A DNA stretch of 62,284 nt from an uncultured Bacillota bacterium. GTDB taxonomy: Bacteria > Bacillota > Clostridia > Lachnospirales > Lachnospiraceae. Positions within the stretch are counted from its first letter, which is position 1. The number at the start of each line of letters is the position of its first letter. Below are positions 17,633-27,566 of this stretch, piece by piece. Both the position numbers and the translations under genes were made by a program. Under the pieces are notes generated by a model. It did not search any database, was not told the origin of the DNA, and worked only from the letters and a program-made list of their open reading frames with translations. The stretch is from assembly GCA_949291945.1 (NCBI GenBank), contig CASEXH010000024.1, positions 1 through 62,284 of the forward strand, in the 5' to 3' direction.

Positions 17633-18832
17633 TTAGTATTTCAGCAGATGTCCCATTCTGTTCTGCTTGGTTCTCAGATACCGGATATCATGGGGATTTG
17701 CCGGGGCCTGAATAGACACTCTTTCCAGGATCTCCATGCCGAAATCCTGGAGCTGGTACACCTTATCCGGATTATTCGTAAGCAGTCGCAGAGTCTTTGC
17801 CCCCAGATCACGAAGGATCTGTGCTCCGATATAATACTCCCTTTCATCCCCTGCAAAACCCAGAGCCAGATTTGCCTCCAGGGTGTCCATCCCCTGTTCC
17901 TGAAGCTCATATGCTCGGAGCTTATTGATCAGTCCGATCCCTCTTCCTTCCTGGCGCATATAGAGAAGAATCCCTCTTCCCTCCTCCTCAATCTGCCTCA
18001 TAGCTGCATGAAGCTGCTGGCCGCAGTCGCAACGGAGAGAACCGAAGGTATCTCCTGTAAGGCACTCGGAATGAACCCTGCAGAGAAGGTTTTCTCCTTC
18101 TCCCACCTCTCCTTTCACAAGAGCCACATGGTGTTCTCCATTTAGCTTGTTAATATAACCGTAAGCAGTAAAATGCCCGTATCTGGTAGGCATATCTGTC
18201 TTAGTCACCTGTTCTACCAGTTTTTCATGACGCTTCCGGTAATCCTGAAGATCCTTTATAGTAAGAAATGGGATTTTCCACTTTTTTGCCATCTGGGCCA
18301 GCTCTGAAGTTCGCATCATGGTCCCGTCTTCTCTCATGATCTCACAGCAAAGGCCGCAGGTCTTAAGTCCTGCCAGACGGAGAAGATCTACTGTAGCCTC
18401 TGTGTGGCCGTTCCTTTCCAGGACTCCGTTTTTCTTAGCCAGAAGAGGAAACATATGGCCGGGACGGCGGAAATCCTCCGGCTTTGTATCCTCTTCCACA
18501 CACTTCATAGCAGTTACAGACCGTTCTGCAGCGGAAATCCCTGTGGTGGTGCTCACATGGTCAATGGATACAGTAAAGGCTGTCTCGTGATTATCTGTAT
18601 TCTGAGACACCATCTGGGGAATCTGAAGCTTTTTCACATATTCCTCCGTCATCGGCATGCAGATCAGCCCTTTTCCATAAGTAGCCATAAAGTTTACATT
18701 TTCCGTAGTGGCAAACTGGGCGGCACAGATCAGATCTCCTTCATTTTCTCTGTCCGGATCATCTGTAACCAGTACCAGGCCGCCGTTTTTCAGGGCCTCC
18801 AGCCCTTCTTCTATGGTTTGAAATTTCAGCAT
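17633..18832 (-). CDS. ribBA: Bifunctional 3,4-DHBP synthase / GTP cyclohydrolase II
   Basis: A 399-residue fusion feeding both branches of riboflavin synthesis. The N-terminal DHBP synthase half has [11 protein letters not shown], the acidic metal-binding loop, and [11 protein letters not shown] and [11 protein letters not shown]. The C-terminal GTP cyclohydrolase II half has [18 protein letters not shown], with the zinc cysteines, and RQEGRGIGL. The ATG at 18832 has AAGGAG ten bases upstream and is preferred to a GTG at 18841. It follows ribE by 14 bp and precedes ribH in the same operon. Confidence 0.95.
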   Translation of the reverse strand: MLKFQTIEEGLEALKNGGLVLVTDDPDRENEGDLICAAQFATTENVNFMATYGKGLICMPMTEEYVKKLQIPQMVSQNTDNHETAFTVSIDHVSTTTGISAAERSVTAMKCVEEDTKPEDFRRPGHMFPLLAKKNGVLERNGHTEATVDLLRLAGLKTCGLCCEIMREDGTMMRTSELAQMAKKWKIPFLTIKDLQDYRKRHEKLVEQVTKTDMPTRYGHFTAYGYINKLNGEHHVALVKGEVGEGENLLCRVHSECLTGDTFGSLRCDCGQQLHAAMRQIEEEGRGILLYMRQEGRGIGLINKLRAYELQEQGMDTLEANLALGFAGDEREYYIGAQILRDLGAKTLRLLTNNPDKVYQLQDFGMEILERVSIQAPANPHDIRYLRTKQNRMGHLLKY

Positions 18833-18846
18833 TGTCCTCACGCTCC

Positions 18847-19509
18847 TTAAAATCCGTATTTTCTCAGCATTTCCATAGTAATACCTTCTTCATCTGTATT
18901 TTCCTTTCTGCCCGTCTCTGCCGGAAATATCAGGAATCTTTCCACGTATTTTCCGATCACATCAGTCTCCAGGTTTACCTGATCTCCCGGCTTTCGGTCC
19001 TGCAAAACCGTTTCCCGGGCAGTATGGGGTATCACAGAAACCTGAAAACTATCTTCAGACACTTTTGCCACAGTCAGACTGATCCCATCTATGGCAATGG
19101 ACCCTTTCTCCACTACATAGCGGAGTATATCTCTCCCTGCACCGACAGTATACCAAAGGGCGTTATCATCTCTCTCAATCTTCCGGACAGTGCCTCGTCC
19201 GTCTACATGTCCCGCTACAATATGTCCGCCAAAGCGGCCATCTGCACCCATAGCCCGCTCCAGGTTTACCCGGCTGCCCGGTTTCAGACTGCCCAGAGTG
19301 GACCGGTCCAGAGTCTCATGCATCACATCCGCTCCAAAACCTCCGAGGAAAAATTCCACCACTGTAAGGCACACGCCGTTTACCGCCACGCTGTCCCCGA
19401 TCTTCAGATCCTCCAGAACTTTAGCTGCTTTTACGGACACCACCGCAGATTCCCGGTTTTTCCGGATTCCCCGGATAACGCCCATTTCTTCAACAATTCC
19501 TGTGAACAT
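18847..19509 (-). CDS. ribE: Riboflavin synthase alpha chain
   Basis: A 220-residue riboflavin synthase that dismutates two lumazine molecules to riboflavin. It begins with the diagnostic [10 protein letters not shown] and has two lumazine-binding repeats, each with an [11 protein letters not shown] or [15 protein letters not shown] motif. The repeats span about residues 1-95 and 96-190. The start overlaps the ribD stop by 20 bp, so translation is probably coupled. Confidence 0.95.
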   Translation of the reverse strand: MFTGIVEEMGVIRGIRKNRESAVVSVKAAKVLEDLKIGDSVAVNGVCLTVVEFFLGGFGADVMHETLDRSTLGSLKPGSRVNLERAMGADGRFGGHIVAGHVDGRGTVRKIERDDNALWYTVGAGRDILRYVVEKGSIAIDGISLTVAKVSEDSFQVSVIPHTARETVLQDRKPGDQVNLETDVIGKYVERFLIFPAETGRKENTDEEGITMEMLRKYGF

Positions 19510-20611
19510 TCCTATCCACCTCGCTTTCGATCAGATAATCATCTCCAAGACGGCTTATTTTTCCAGGCTTCAGGAACAGGCTCTCTTGGGGATCCGGATA
19601 TCCCTGTCCCCCTACAGGCCCTTTTGCTTCTTTTCCTCCTATGAGCTTAGGAGCAATATAGGCCATGACTTTTTTAACGATTCCAGCCTGAAGGGCGGAC
19701 CAGTTCAGCTCTCCTCCTCCTTCCAGGAGAAGACTGTCAATCTGCCTTTTCCCCAACTCTTTCATGAGAACAGACAGGTCAATCTTTCCCTCTTTCTCCG
19801 GGATTTCCAGCAGGGTACACCCCTTTTCTTCATAGGGGATCTGTCTTTCCCTTTCCACCTTCTGTCCAATGGCCAGGATCGTATCCACCTCTCTGGCAGT
19901 CTCCAGGATCCGGGAATCCAGAGGCGTGGAAAGATGAGTGTCACAGATGATCCGCACAGGATTTCTTCCCCCCTCCATACGGCAGGTGAGAAGAGGATCG
20001 TCAGCCAGCACAGTTCCCACTCCGGCCACAATCCCCCGATACTTGTGCCGAAGACTCTGGACATGGGCTCTGGCTGCCTCTCCCGTGATCCATTTGGAGG
20101 CTCCGGTATAGGCGGAAATCTTTCCATCCATGGTCATGGCATACTTCATCACTACATAAGGGGTACCTGTACAGATGTAGTGGAAAAAAACCCGATTGAT
20201 CTCCCGGCATTCTTCTTCCAATACATGTTCCTGTACCTCTACACCATGCTGCCGGAGGATTTCCAGTCCCTTACCTGCCACCAGAGGATTGGGATCTCCT
20301 GCTCCCACTACTACTTTCCGGATACCTGCCTCCAGGATGGCCTCTGTGCAGGGAGGCTGCTTTCCAAAATGACAGCAGGGCTCCAGGGTCACATACATGA
20401 CCCCATCCTTTGGCGACTGGCTGCAGTGGGCCAGAGCATTCCGCTCTGCATGAAGTCCGCCGTATTTCTCATGCCATCCTTCCCCGATGATCCGGCCGTC
20501 TTTTACAATGACAGTTCCCACCATAGGATTGGGAGAAACCCAGCCTTCTCCTTTTTTGGCCAGTTCCAATGCCCTTCTCATAAATTTTTCATCTTCTTGT
20601 GCCGTGCACAT
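19490..20611 (-). CDS. ribD: Bifunctional riboflavin deaminase/reductase
   Basis: A 373-residue fusion of a pyrimidine deaminase (about 1-145) and reductase (about 150-365). The deaminase zinc site is seen as HAERNAL and EPCCHFGKQPPC, and NPMVGTVI binds substrate. The reductase half has YVVMKYAMTMDGKI, TGEAAR and the GGGELNW loop. It is the first gene of the rib operon, with GAGGTGA just upstream, downstream of the FMN riboswitch and two hairpins. Confidence 0.95.
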   Translation of the reverse strand: MCTAQEDEKFMRRALELAKKGEGWVSPNPMVGTVIVKDGRIIGEGWHEKYGGLHAERNALAHCSQSPKDGVMYVTLEPCCHFGKQPPCTEAILEAGIRKVVVGAGDPNPLVAGKGLEILRQHGVEVQEHVLEEECREINRVFFHYICTGTPYVVMKYAMTMDGKISAYTGASKWITGEAARAHVQSLRHKYRGIVAGVGTVLADDPLLTCRMEGGRNPVRIICDTHLSTPLDSRILETAREVDTILAIGQKVERERQIPYEEKGCTLLEIPEKEGKIDLSVLMKELGKRQIDSLLLEGGGELNWSALQAGIVKKVMAYIAPKLIGGKEAKGPVGGQGYPDPQESLFLKPGKISRLGDDYLIESEVDRNVHRNC

Positions 20612-20664
20612 ATTTCATATCACCTCATTTCTCTGTATCGGGCTTATCTGGAAGAAATTTTTAC

Positions 20665-20703
20665 AAAAGAAAAAGCCCTGATAAAATTTTTCAGGACTTT
20701 TAA
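20665..20703 (-). terminator. Second leader hairpin before ribD
   Basis: On the minus strand GTCCTGA (20697-20691) pairs with TCAGGGC (20681-20675) and is followed by TTTTTCTTTTG. It is a rho-independent terminator shape between the main riboswitch terminator and the ribD start, so it could act as a fail-safe stop. Confidence 0.6.
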
Positions 20704-20763
20704 AAAACTTGACAAAAGACATATACAAAGAAATTGTTCTCTCCTTGATGTATTGTGAAATAC

Positions 20764-20797
20764 AAAAGGCTCTGAAATGGAAATCCATTTCAGAGCC
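20764..20797 (-). terminator. FMN riboswitch terminator hairpin
   Basis: A perfect 13-bp stem, ggctctgaaatgg (20768-20780) with ccatttcagagcc (20785-20797), has a four-base loop. On the minus strand it is followed by TTTTG. It lies about 43 bases after the riboswitch aptamer and is the likely expression-platform terminator formed when FMN is bound. Confidence 0.75.
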
Positions 20798-20839
20798 TGA
20801 CCTTTTATGGTATATAAATATACAATCTCAAACGCCAAA

Positions 20840-20944
20840 TCTTCTTTCATCCAGACTATACTGTCGGCTTCGGAGTTTCACCGAATCATGCCTTGCGGCT
20901 CGTGGGCTTTACCACCGGTAGGGACTTTCACCCTGCCCTGAAGA
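20840..20944 (-). ncRNA. FMN riboswitch (RFN element)
   Basis: The minus strand carries the strongly conserved RFN blocks in order: AGGGTGAAAGTCCCTACCGG, GTGGTAAAGCCCACGAGC, CATGATTCGGTGAAACTCCG, AAGCCGACAGT and AGTCTGGATGAAAG. TCTTC (20944-20940) and GAAGA (20844-20840) close the P1 stem. It precedes ribD, so FMN should shut off the riboflavin biosynthesis operon by transcription termination. Confidence 0.97.
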
Positions 20945-20953
20945 ACTTTTTAT

Positions 20954-20982
20954 ATTATATACCTATAGATGGCACTTGTCAA
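20954..20982 (-). promoter_or_regulatory. Consensus sigma-A promoter of the rib operon
   Basis: On the minus strand a perfect TTGACA (20982-20977) and a perfect TATAAT (20959-20954) are separated by 17 bases, with the riboswitch starting about ten bases downstream. It sits right after the stop of the P-type ATPase gene. Confidence 0.9.
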
Positions 20983-20988
20983 ATTTTT

Positions 20989-23448
20989 CTATTCTCCCTG
21001 CCGCAGGGCCTCTTTCATAGACAGAAGCCTTGTCTTATACAGACCCCTGTTTCCATACAATTTCTGGATCCACTCATTTAGTTTTGTCAGATAGCGCAAA
21101 ATAGGCTCTGTAGCAATAGAAAATACCACAAAAAGCATAACGCACTTGGTTGACATAGAGCTAATGCCGAAAAGTCCCGGGAACAGGATACAGCTTGCCA
21201 GAAATCCGATGATACACCCTATACAGATGGCCAGGCGCAGAGGATTCAAAGGCTTGCATATCTTAAACAAGATCATAAATCCTACGATAGCCAGGAGCAT
21301 GGTGGCAGCAGTAGACAGATCCTCTCCTCCCACACCGAAGGTCTGAGAGAAAATAGCCAGAGCTGCCACTACCAGCACATCTGTCAGCCCTGCCGGAAGC
21401 GCCTTCAGAAGCACGTTCTGGAGGAAATGTCCTTTGATCATATTTTTGTTTGGCTGCAGGGATAAGAAAAATCCCGGTATGCCAATAGTAAACATACTGA
21501 TCAGCGAAATCTGGGAGGGACCCAGGGGGTAGGTAAACACAAATATAATAGAGACCAGCGACAGTAGGAAAGAGAAAATATTTTTCACCAGGAAAAGACT
21601 GGCGGACTGCTGGATATTATTTACCACCCGTCTTCCTTCCGCCACTACTTCAGGCATTTTGGAAAAATCCGATTCCAGAAGAACCACCTGGGCCGCCTGC
21701 ATGGCCGCCTCGCTTCCCGAGGCCATGGCCACGCTGCAGTCTGCATCCTTTAAGGCCAGTACATCGTTGACACCATCTCCAGTCATGGCAACAGTCTTTC
21801 CTTTTCTCTGGAGGGCCCGTACCAGCTGCCGTTTCTGTTCCGGCAGCACACGCCCAAACACCGTATAATTTACGGCAGCTTCCTCCATTTCCTCCTTTGT
21901 CTTCAGAGTTCTGGCATCCACATACCGCTCCGCTCCGGCGATCCCTGCCTGTCTGGCGGTCTCTGACACTGTGAGAGGATTATCTCCTGAAATTACTTTC
22001 ACCTCTACGCCCTGGCGGTTAAAGTAATCAAAAGTTGCCGGAGCCTCCTCCCGGATCCGGTTCATCAGCAGGATCAGAGCCCAGGGATCTACTTGCCCCT
22101 GAAGCTTCTTTCCATTAAGTTCTTCCTCATAGGTTCCGAAGATCAGAGCTCTGTATCCCTTGGCGGAATATTCCTCAATAGTGTCCTGATAGGCTTCATA
22201 AGCGCTGCCCAGGACGAATTCCGGAGCGCCCAGAACAAAATTTCCCGACTCAAACACAGCGCCGCTGTATTTGTTGGCCGAAGAGAAGGAAATGATCTTT
22301 AAAGGTTTTTCTCCTTTATATTCTGTAAAATACTGCTTCATTGCCGCCATGGTGCTGTTGTCCTCTCCCATGGCCTGAACGAAGTCAGACAGAATCCCCT
22401 TTACATTGTTCATATCCTGCTCCTCGTCCAGAAGGACGATATCCTGGACGCTCATGGCATTTTCTGTAATAGTCCCTGTCTTATCCACACAGAGAACGTT
22501 GACCCTGGCAAGGGTCTCAATACTCTTCATATCATGGAGCAGTACCTTATTCATAGCCAGACGGATACTGCTCACAGCCAGCGCTACAGTTGTCAGCAGG
22601 TACAGGCCTTCCGGTATCATACCGATCACTGCGGCCACCATAGAAGTGATGCTTCCCTGAAATCCCTCATGGCTGATAAAGAAGCCCTGGATAAAAAGGA
22701 TGATCCCGATAGGGATCAGGGCAATACCTACCGCCTTTACCAGTTTGTCCAGAGAACGAATCATTTCCGACTGTTCCTCGTCTTTCATGGCCTTTGCCTT
22801 TAAAGTCAGTTTGGAAATATAGGACTCATCTCCCACTTTTTCCAGACGGGCATAACATTTGCCGGAAACGATAAAACTTCCTGACATAAGGGAATCTCCC
22901 TCTTTTTTTACAATTTCTTCAGACTCTCCGGTAAGAAGGGATTCATTTACCCGGACCTCCCCGGAACAGACCACCGCATCTGCACATATCTGATTTCCGG
23001 TCTTGAAAATCACAATATCATCCCGGACCAGAAGAGTGGAATCTATGGAACGGGTCTTTCCCTCACGGACCACGTCAGTCTTGGGTGCGTTCAGCATATT
23101 CATTTTTTCCAGAACATTCTTCGCCCGGATCTCCTGAAAAATACCGATCACTGTATTCAGGATAACTACCGGCAAAAAAGTCAGATCCCGAAAAGAGCCT
23201 GACAGACAGACCAGCACTCCCAGAACTGCAAATATCAGGTTGAAATAGGTAAATACATTTTTCTTTACAATATCTTTCGTACTTAAACTGACACTGCCGA
23301 CCTCTTCATTGCTCCAGCCTGCTGCCGCCCGTTCCTCTGCCTGCTTTTTCGTCAGTCCGTATAAATAATCCGCCTTTACAGGCTCTATAGGAAATTTGAT
23401 TTTCTTCTCATCAGACGGATTCTTCTCCGGCTTCTGTCTTTTTATCAT
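20989..23448 (-). CDS. P-type cation-transporting ATPase
   Basis: An 819-residue P-type ATPase. The actuator motif LLTGESEE, phosphorylation motif CVDKTGTITEN and hinge motif MTGDGVNDVLALKDAD are all intact. Hydrophobic pairs occur before the actuator domain, and six further helices at the C-terminus (about 610-780). There are no N-terminal heavy-metal CxxC domains, so it is a Ca2+/Mg2+/Mn2+-type pump rather than a Cu/Cd exporter. The ion specificity is not decidable from what I can read. The ATG at 23448 has AAGGTGA upstream. Confidence 0.88.
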   Translation of the reverse strand: MIKRQKPEKNPSDEKKIKFPIEPVKADYLYGLTKKQAEERAAAGWSNEEVGSVSLSTKDIVKKNVFTYFNLIFAVLGVLVCLSGSFRDLTFLPVVILNTVIGIFQEIRAKNVLEKMNMLNAPKTDVVREGKTRSIDSTLLVRDDIVIFKTGNQICADAVVCSGEVRVNESLLTGESEEIVKKEGDSLMSGSFIVSGKCYARLEKVGDESYISKLTLKAKAMKDEEQSEMIRSLDKLVKAVGIALIPIGIILFIQGFFISHEGFQGSITSMVAAVIGMIPEGLYLLTTVALAVSSIRLAMNKVLLHDMKSIETLARVNVLCVDKTGTITENAMSVQDIVLLDEEQDMNNVKGILSDFVQAMGEDNSTMAAMKQYFTEYKGEKPLKIISFSSANKYSGAVFESGNFVLGAPEFVLGSAYEAYQDTIEEYSAKGYRALIFGTYEEELNGKKLQGQVDPWALILLMNRIREEAPATFDYFNRQGVEVKVISGDNPLTVSETARQAGIAGAERYVDARTLKTKEEMEEAAVNYTVFGRVLPEQKRQLVRALQRKGKTVAMTGDGVNDVLALKDADCSVAMASGSEAAMQAAQVVLLESDFSKMPEVVAEGRRVVNNIQQSASLFLVKNIFSFLLSLVSIIFVFTYPLGPSQISLISMFTIGIPGFFLSLQPNKNMIKGHFLQNVLLKALPAGLTDVLVVAALAIFSQTFGVGGEDLSTAATMLLAIVGFMILFKICKPLNPLRLAICIGCIIGFLASCILFPGLFGISSMSTKCVMLFVVFSIATEPILRYLTKLNEWIQKLYGNRGLYKTRLLSMKEALRQGE

Positions 23449-23508
23449 GTGCGCTGTATTTCACCTTTCTTTCTCCATGCTTCTGTTTTTAAGGCAAACA
23501 TTGTTAAT

Positions 23509-23553
23509 ATCATAGCACAAAAAAAGAAGGCTCTCAATTCTGTATACAAGAAT
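23509..23553 (-). promoter_or_regulatory. Promoter of the P-type ATPase with adjacent palindrome
   Basis: On the minus strand TTGAGA (23537-23532) and TATGAT (23514-23509) are separated by 17 bases. Immediately upstream is a near-palindrome, aattc-tgtataca-agaatt (about 23535-23553), a possible operator. Confidence 0.55.
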
Positions 23554-23554
23554 T

Positions 23555-23700
23555 TTATTTCTTTTTAATAATTGTAATAAAATTAGGAGCAACCATTTCT
23601 ACACAGAAATCAATCCCAAACTCCTCAACACCAGGATCCAGCAGAAATTGGTAATCAGCGACAGTACAGAAGTAGCCGCCACCAGCTGTGCTTACTGCAG
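23555..23700 (-). pseudogene. Short unassigned reading frame or gene remnant after the DtxR gene
   Basis: A frame open for about 48 codons ends at TAA (23557-23555). It reads like protein (AAVSTAGGGYF, then DPGVEEFGID and MVAPNFITII) but has no ATG, GTG or TTG with a ribosome site near its beginning. It could be the decayed 3' end of a gene or a chance frame. I do not recognise the family. Confidence 0.25.
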
Positions 23701-23708
23701 CTAAACTG

Positions 23709-24065
23709 TTATGTCAGATATTTTTTTAACTTTTCGTAGCTGTCCTCACTTAACACATGTTCCAACAGACAGGCCTCATGATCGGCTGTCTCTTCCTTTA
23801 CACCGGCCAGCATAAGAAGCTTCTTAAAATACTGATGTCTCTCATATACTCTCCTGGCCAGCTCCTCGCCTTTTTGTGTAAGAAGCAGACTATGGCGGTT
23901 TTTCACAATATAACCTTTTTCTTCCAAAACTTTCATAGCTGTCAGGATGGTAGGCTTTGACCTTTCCATATAGTCTGCTAAATGAACACATTTTACCTGG
24001 CCGCTTTTCTCTCTCAGCACATAAATGGCTTCCAGATAATCTTCCTGTACCTGTCCCAGTTCCAT
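23709..24065 (-). CDS. DtxR/MntR-family metal-dependent regulator
   Basis: A 118-residue regulator. The N-terminal winged helix-turn-helix starts with EDYLEAIYVLREKSG and includes VHLADYMERSKPTILTAMKVLEEKGYI. The metal-binding dimerisation segment shows HEACLLEHVLS, with the His/Cys/Glu/His ligands of this family. It lacks the SH3-like third domain of DtxR and is shorter than MntR. AAGGAG precedes the ATG. It lies 58 bp after the last transporter gene of the heme operon, in the same direction, so it is probably co-transcribed and may regulate that operon in response to Fe2+ or Mn2+. Confidence 0.85.
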   Translation of the reverse strand: MELGQVQEDYLEAIYVLREKSGQVKCVHLADYMERSKPTILTAMKVLEEKGYIVKNRHSLLLTQKGEELARRVYERHQYFKKLLMLAGVKEETADHEACLLEHVLSEDSYEKLKKYLT

Positions 24066-24123
24066 ATTCTTTCACTCCTTACCTTTTCCTTCTTTTTTAG
24101 AGCCTCCTGGACTATCCTGTCTC

Positions 24124-25815
24124 TTATGAGATCCTTCCGTTGTCCATGGTATAGATTTTATCCGCCAGGTTCATGGTGGATCTTCTGTGGGAAACCAGCA
24201 CTACGGTTTTCAGGCAGCAGGATTCCTTCAAAGACTTCAGGATAATACCTTCGTTGAGGGAATCCAGATTACTGGTAGGTTCATCCAGAAGAAGGAAGGG
24301 AGCGTCATGAAGAAAGGCTCTGGCCACTCCGATCCTCTGCTTTTCTCCTCCCGACAGGGTATCTCCCAGTTCTCCTACCTCTGTATCGTAGCCCTTAGGC
24401 AGGGTCATGATAAACTCATGAACAGAAGCTTTTTTAGCCGCTTCTATGATTTCCTCACGGCTGGCTCCAGGCTTTCCTATGGCGATATTATTGGCAATAG
24501 AGTCGTGGAACAGGTGGGTTTCCTGGGTCACATAGGATTCTGTATCCCGAAGCTGTGCTGTGGGGATCTGCCGTACATCTTTCCGGGAAAGTTTTACAGT
24601 TCCCTGCTCCACATCCCAGAACCGCATCAATAGTTTTAGGAGGGTAGATTTCCCGGAACCGCTGGCCCCATGAATCCCGATAATCTTTCCCTTAGGCATT
24701 TCCAGAGAATAGTCCTTCAGGATCACTTCTTTCTCATAGGCAAAAGTCACATGCTCTGCCTGGGCCCCTGTAAAAATAAAGTCCGGAGCATCTTCCTGAA
24801 CCGGTATCTCTTCCACCAGGGGCTTTTCCTCTAAGATGGATAGCACCCGCTCTCCGCTGGCCAGAGTCTGGTTCAGATTATTGGACAGGCTGGATAGAGC
24901 CGTTACCGGTCCAAACGATCCCATCATGGCAATGGTGCAGGTAAGGATTCCTCCAAAGTCCAGTTCCCCCTGTCTTCCCAGATAAATGGTAAAAAACAAC
25001 ATACCAAAGGAAAAAGCCAGGATTGCCAAGGTGGTAAAGGATCTCTGAGAACCCTCCAGGCGGCTGAGATTTTTCTGAAGATTTCCAAGTTTCACTGACC
25101 GCTCCTCCATCTCCTTCATCCGTTTCTCTCCCTGTCCGTATTGAATAGTCTCATCTAAGCCCCGAAGGGAATCCAGTACAAAACTATTCAGTTCACCAAA
25201 ACCGGTGCGGAATTCCATTCCCCTGCTGCCGCCTCTTTTGCCGTTCCACAGAGGGATTAAAGCTCCCACCACCACATAGGCAGCCAGTGCGAACAGACCC
25301 GCCAGGACATGATAGCTACCTATAAAGACCACCATGATCAGGGAAGTCAGAAAAGCAATGGCAATAGGAGAAATCGTATGAGCATAAAAAACCTCCAGCA
25401 GTTCAATATCTGTGGTAATAATGGAGATCAGATTTCCCTTGTCTCTCCCCTCCAGCTTTGCCGGACAGAGCTTTCTCAGAGCTGCAAAAACCTTATGGCG
25501 GATAATCGCCAGAAGCTTAAAAGCAATAAAATGGTTGCAGTACTGCTCCGCATAATGGAGAAGCCCTCGAAACACCGCCAGGATCCCCATGAGAAGAAAT
25601 AGTTTTCCTGCTGTAAACCGATCTAAAAAAGTATTTTCTCCCAGGCCTTTCAGGATCCCCTGTCCTGCCAGAATAGTCAGAAAAATTGCACAAAGATATC
25701 CCAGGACTCCCAGGAAAATTGCACCGGCCATAATATGGAGTAGAGGCCGCACAAGACCTATGAGCCGGGCCATGATCTGTATCCCGCTTCTTCTTCCTTT
25801 TCTTTCCTCACTCAT
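24124..25815 (-). CDS. Half-ABC transporter (CydC-like), second subunit
   Basis: A 563-residue fused membrane-ATPase protein with six helices in residues 1-310. The ATPase has Walker A GASGSGKST, signature LSGGEKQRIGVA and Walker B LLLDEPTSNLD. The start overlaps the preceding half-transporter by 4 bp, so the two probably form a heterodimer of the CydDC/IrtAB type. In streptococcal heme-uptake operons similar ABC pairs lie downstream of the htsABC genes. Their role there (heme or thiol handling, or export) is not settled, and neither is it here. Confidence 0.85.
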   Translation of the reverse strand: MSEERKGRRSGIQIMARLIGLVRPLLHIMAGAIFLGVLGYLCAIFLTILAGQGILKGLGENTFLDRFTAGKLFLLMGILAVFRGLLHYAEQYCNHFIAFKLLAIIRHKVFAALRKLCPAKLEGRDKGNLISIITTDIELLEVFYAHTISPIAIAFLTSLIMVVFIGSYHVLAGLFALAAYVVVGALIPLWNGKRGGSRGMEFRTGFGELNSFVLDSLRGLDETIQYGQGEKRMKEMEERSVKLGNLQKNLSRLEGSQRSFTTLAILAFSFGMLFFTIYLGRQGELDFGGILTCTIAMMGSFGPVTALSSLSNNLNQTLASGERVLSILEEKPLVEEIPVQEDAPDFIFTGAQAEHVTFAYEKEVILKDYSLEMPKGKIIGIHGASGSGKSTLLKLLMRFWDVEQGTVKLSRKDVRQIPTAQLRDTESYVTQETHLFHDSIANNIAIGKPGASREEIIEAAKKASVHEFIMTLPKGYDTEVGELGDTLSGGEKQRIGVARAFLHDAPFLLLDEPTSNLDSLNEGIILKSLKESCCLKTVVLVSHRRSTMNLADKIYTMDNGRIS

Positions 25816-27566
25816 GCTTTGGCCTCCTTTCCGTACATTTCCAGGTTCTTCTGAGTTACATAGAGTCTTTGGTAGGCCCCCTGTTTCTCCATCAGCTCCT
25901 GATGGGTTCCCTGTTCCAGGATCTTTCCCTGATCCAGGAGATAGATCCTGTCAGAAACTGCTACATTAGACAGTCTGTGGGAGATGAGAAGGACTGTCCT
26001 GGTCCTGGCCAGCTCCCGGATCACCTCCATGATCAGATCTTCGCTTTCCGCATCGATATTAGATGTGGCTTCGTCAAAGATATATACAGGAGTATCATGA
26101 AGAAGAGCCCTTGCAAGAGCCAGTCTCTGGCGCTGTCCTCCGGAAAGGTTGGCTCCCTGCTCCAGGAGTTTTGTTTCTAATCCTTCCTGCGCATCCAGAA
26201 AGCCCAGAAGATTTACCCTGGAAAGAACGTCTTTCATTTCTTCTTCTGTGGCCCCCGGTTTTGCCATCCTGAGATTCTCCCCCACTGTTCCTTTAAAGAT
26301 ATAACTGTTATGCCGGACAAGGGTCACATGCTTCATCAGATCCTTCTCCTTGATCCCGGAGAGAAGTTTTCCTCCTATAAGGATCTCTCCCTGATAATTT
26401 TCCAGTTTTCCGGTAAGGAGGCCGGCAATGGTGCTCTTTCCGCAGCCGGACTCTCCTACAAGAGACACAAAGGAGCCCTGAGGGATTACAAGACTGACAT
26501 CTTTCAGGATCCGCCTGTCTTTTTCATAGGAAAATCCCACTTTCCAAAGTTCAATGTCAAAATTCTCCCGGGGCATACTCTCTTCCCCGTCTTTTGGCTC
26601 TTCCTGGTCCAGAAGCCGGAAGATCTTGTCGCTGGCTGTCATACCGTTCATGGCAATATGGAAAAAGGATCCCAGAAGACGCAGAGGGATAAAGAACTCA
26701 GAAGCCAGAAGGATAATGGTCAGGGTTCCGGAAAAATCCAGTCTTCCTGTCAGGAATTCACTGACCGCCACCATCATTCCCACAGCAGCGCCCCCATACG
26801 CCACAATGTCCATAACACTGGTAGAGTTCAGCTGCATAGTCAGGACTTTCATGGTGATCCGCCTGAATTCCTGGGCTTCTCTATCCATTTCTTCTGCTTT
26901 TTGCTCATCTGCCTGATAAATCTTCAAAGTAGTCAGTCCCTGGAGATTTTCCAGGAAACTGTCTCCCAACCCTGTATAGATTCTCCAGTATCTGCTCAGG
27001 AGTTTTTTTGCAAATTTCTGTACCGCTGCAATGGATACAGGGATCAGCGGCACACAGATCAGCAGCACCAGGCTGGCTTTAAGATTTACAAAAGATAAGA
27101 TCACAAAAAGTGTCAGAGGCGCCAGCAGACTGTAGAAAAGCTGAGGAAGATACTTTCCAAAATAGACCTCCAGCTGTTCCACTCCTTCGGTGTTAAGTTG
27201 GACCACTTCTGAGGTAGATGTCTTTTCCTTGTAAGAGGCTCCCAGTCTCAGCATTTTTTCGTAAATCTTCTTCCGCAGGATCCTTTTTACATCTACGCTG
27301 GCTCCGTAGGAAGCCCTGGCCGCCATTCTCTCACAGAAAAACCGGACCGCCACAGTCAGGATCAGGATCGCTACCATCCTGCCGGCAGCCAGGTTTCCCA
27401 GGGTCTGGGCAAGATCCCCCCGATTATCTGCCAGTGTGCCCAGAAGACCGGCAATGGAAAACGCCGCCAGGATCTGTGCGAGAAGGGCGATCCACTGCCA
27501 GAAAATGTTATATACGATGTATTTTTTTGTATGAGACAGAAGTCTCACCAATCTTGTCTTAATCAT
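25812..27566 (-). CDS. Half-ABC transporter (CydD-like), first subunit
   Basis: A 584-residue fused membrane-ATPase protein. The transmembrane domain (about 1-320) has the exporter coupling-helix phrase [17 protein letters not shown] typical of CydD. The ATPase has Walker [10 protein letters not shown], signature [12 protein letters not shown] and Walker [12 protein letters not shown]. It overlaps the DUF454 gene by 8 bp and its partner by 4 bp. Together with that partner it should form a heterodimeric exporter-fold transporter. In this operon, heme or siderophore-like substrate movement is plausible, since IrtAB-type importers share this fold. Confidence 0.86.
   Translation of the reverse strand: MIKTRLVRLLSHTKKYIVYNIFWQWIALLAQILAAFSIAGLLGTLADNRGDLAQTLGNLAAGRMVAILILTVAVRFFCERMAARASYGASVDVKRILRKKIYEKMLRLGASYKEKTSTSEVVQLNTEGVEQLEVYFGKYLPQLFYSLLAPLTLFVILSFVNLKASLVLLICVPLIPVSIAAVQKFAKKLLSRYWRIYTGLGDSFLENLQGLTTLKIYQADEQKAEEMDREAQEFRRITMKVLTMQLNSTSVMDIVAYGGAAVGMMVAVSEFLTGRLDFSGTLTIILLASEFFIPLRLLGSFFHIAMNGMTASDKIFRLLDQEEPKDGEESMPRENFDIELWKVGFSYEKDRRILKDVSLVIPQGSFVSLVGESGCGKSTIAGLLTGKLENYQGEILIGGKLLSGIKEKDLMKHVTLVRHNSYIFKGTVGENLRMAKPGATEEEMKDVLSRVNLLGFLDAQEGLETKLLEQGANLSGGQRQRLALARALLHDTPVYIFDEATSNIDAESEDLIMEVIRELARTRTVLLISHRLSNVAVSDRIYLLDQGKILEQGTHQELMEKQGAYQRLYVTQKNLEMYGKEAKA

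Noticed and set aside
19190..20758. A 522-codon open frame on the plus strand across ribE and ribD
   Set aside because: It is antisense to two unmistakable riboflavin genes and the translation shows no family motif. The long openness follows from codon bias of the opposite strand.
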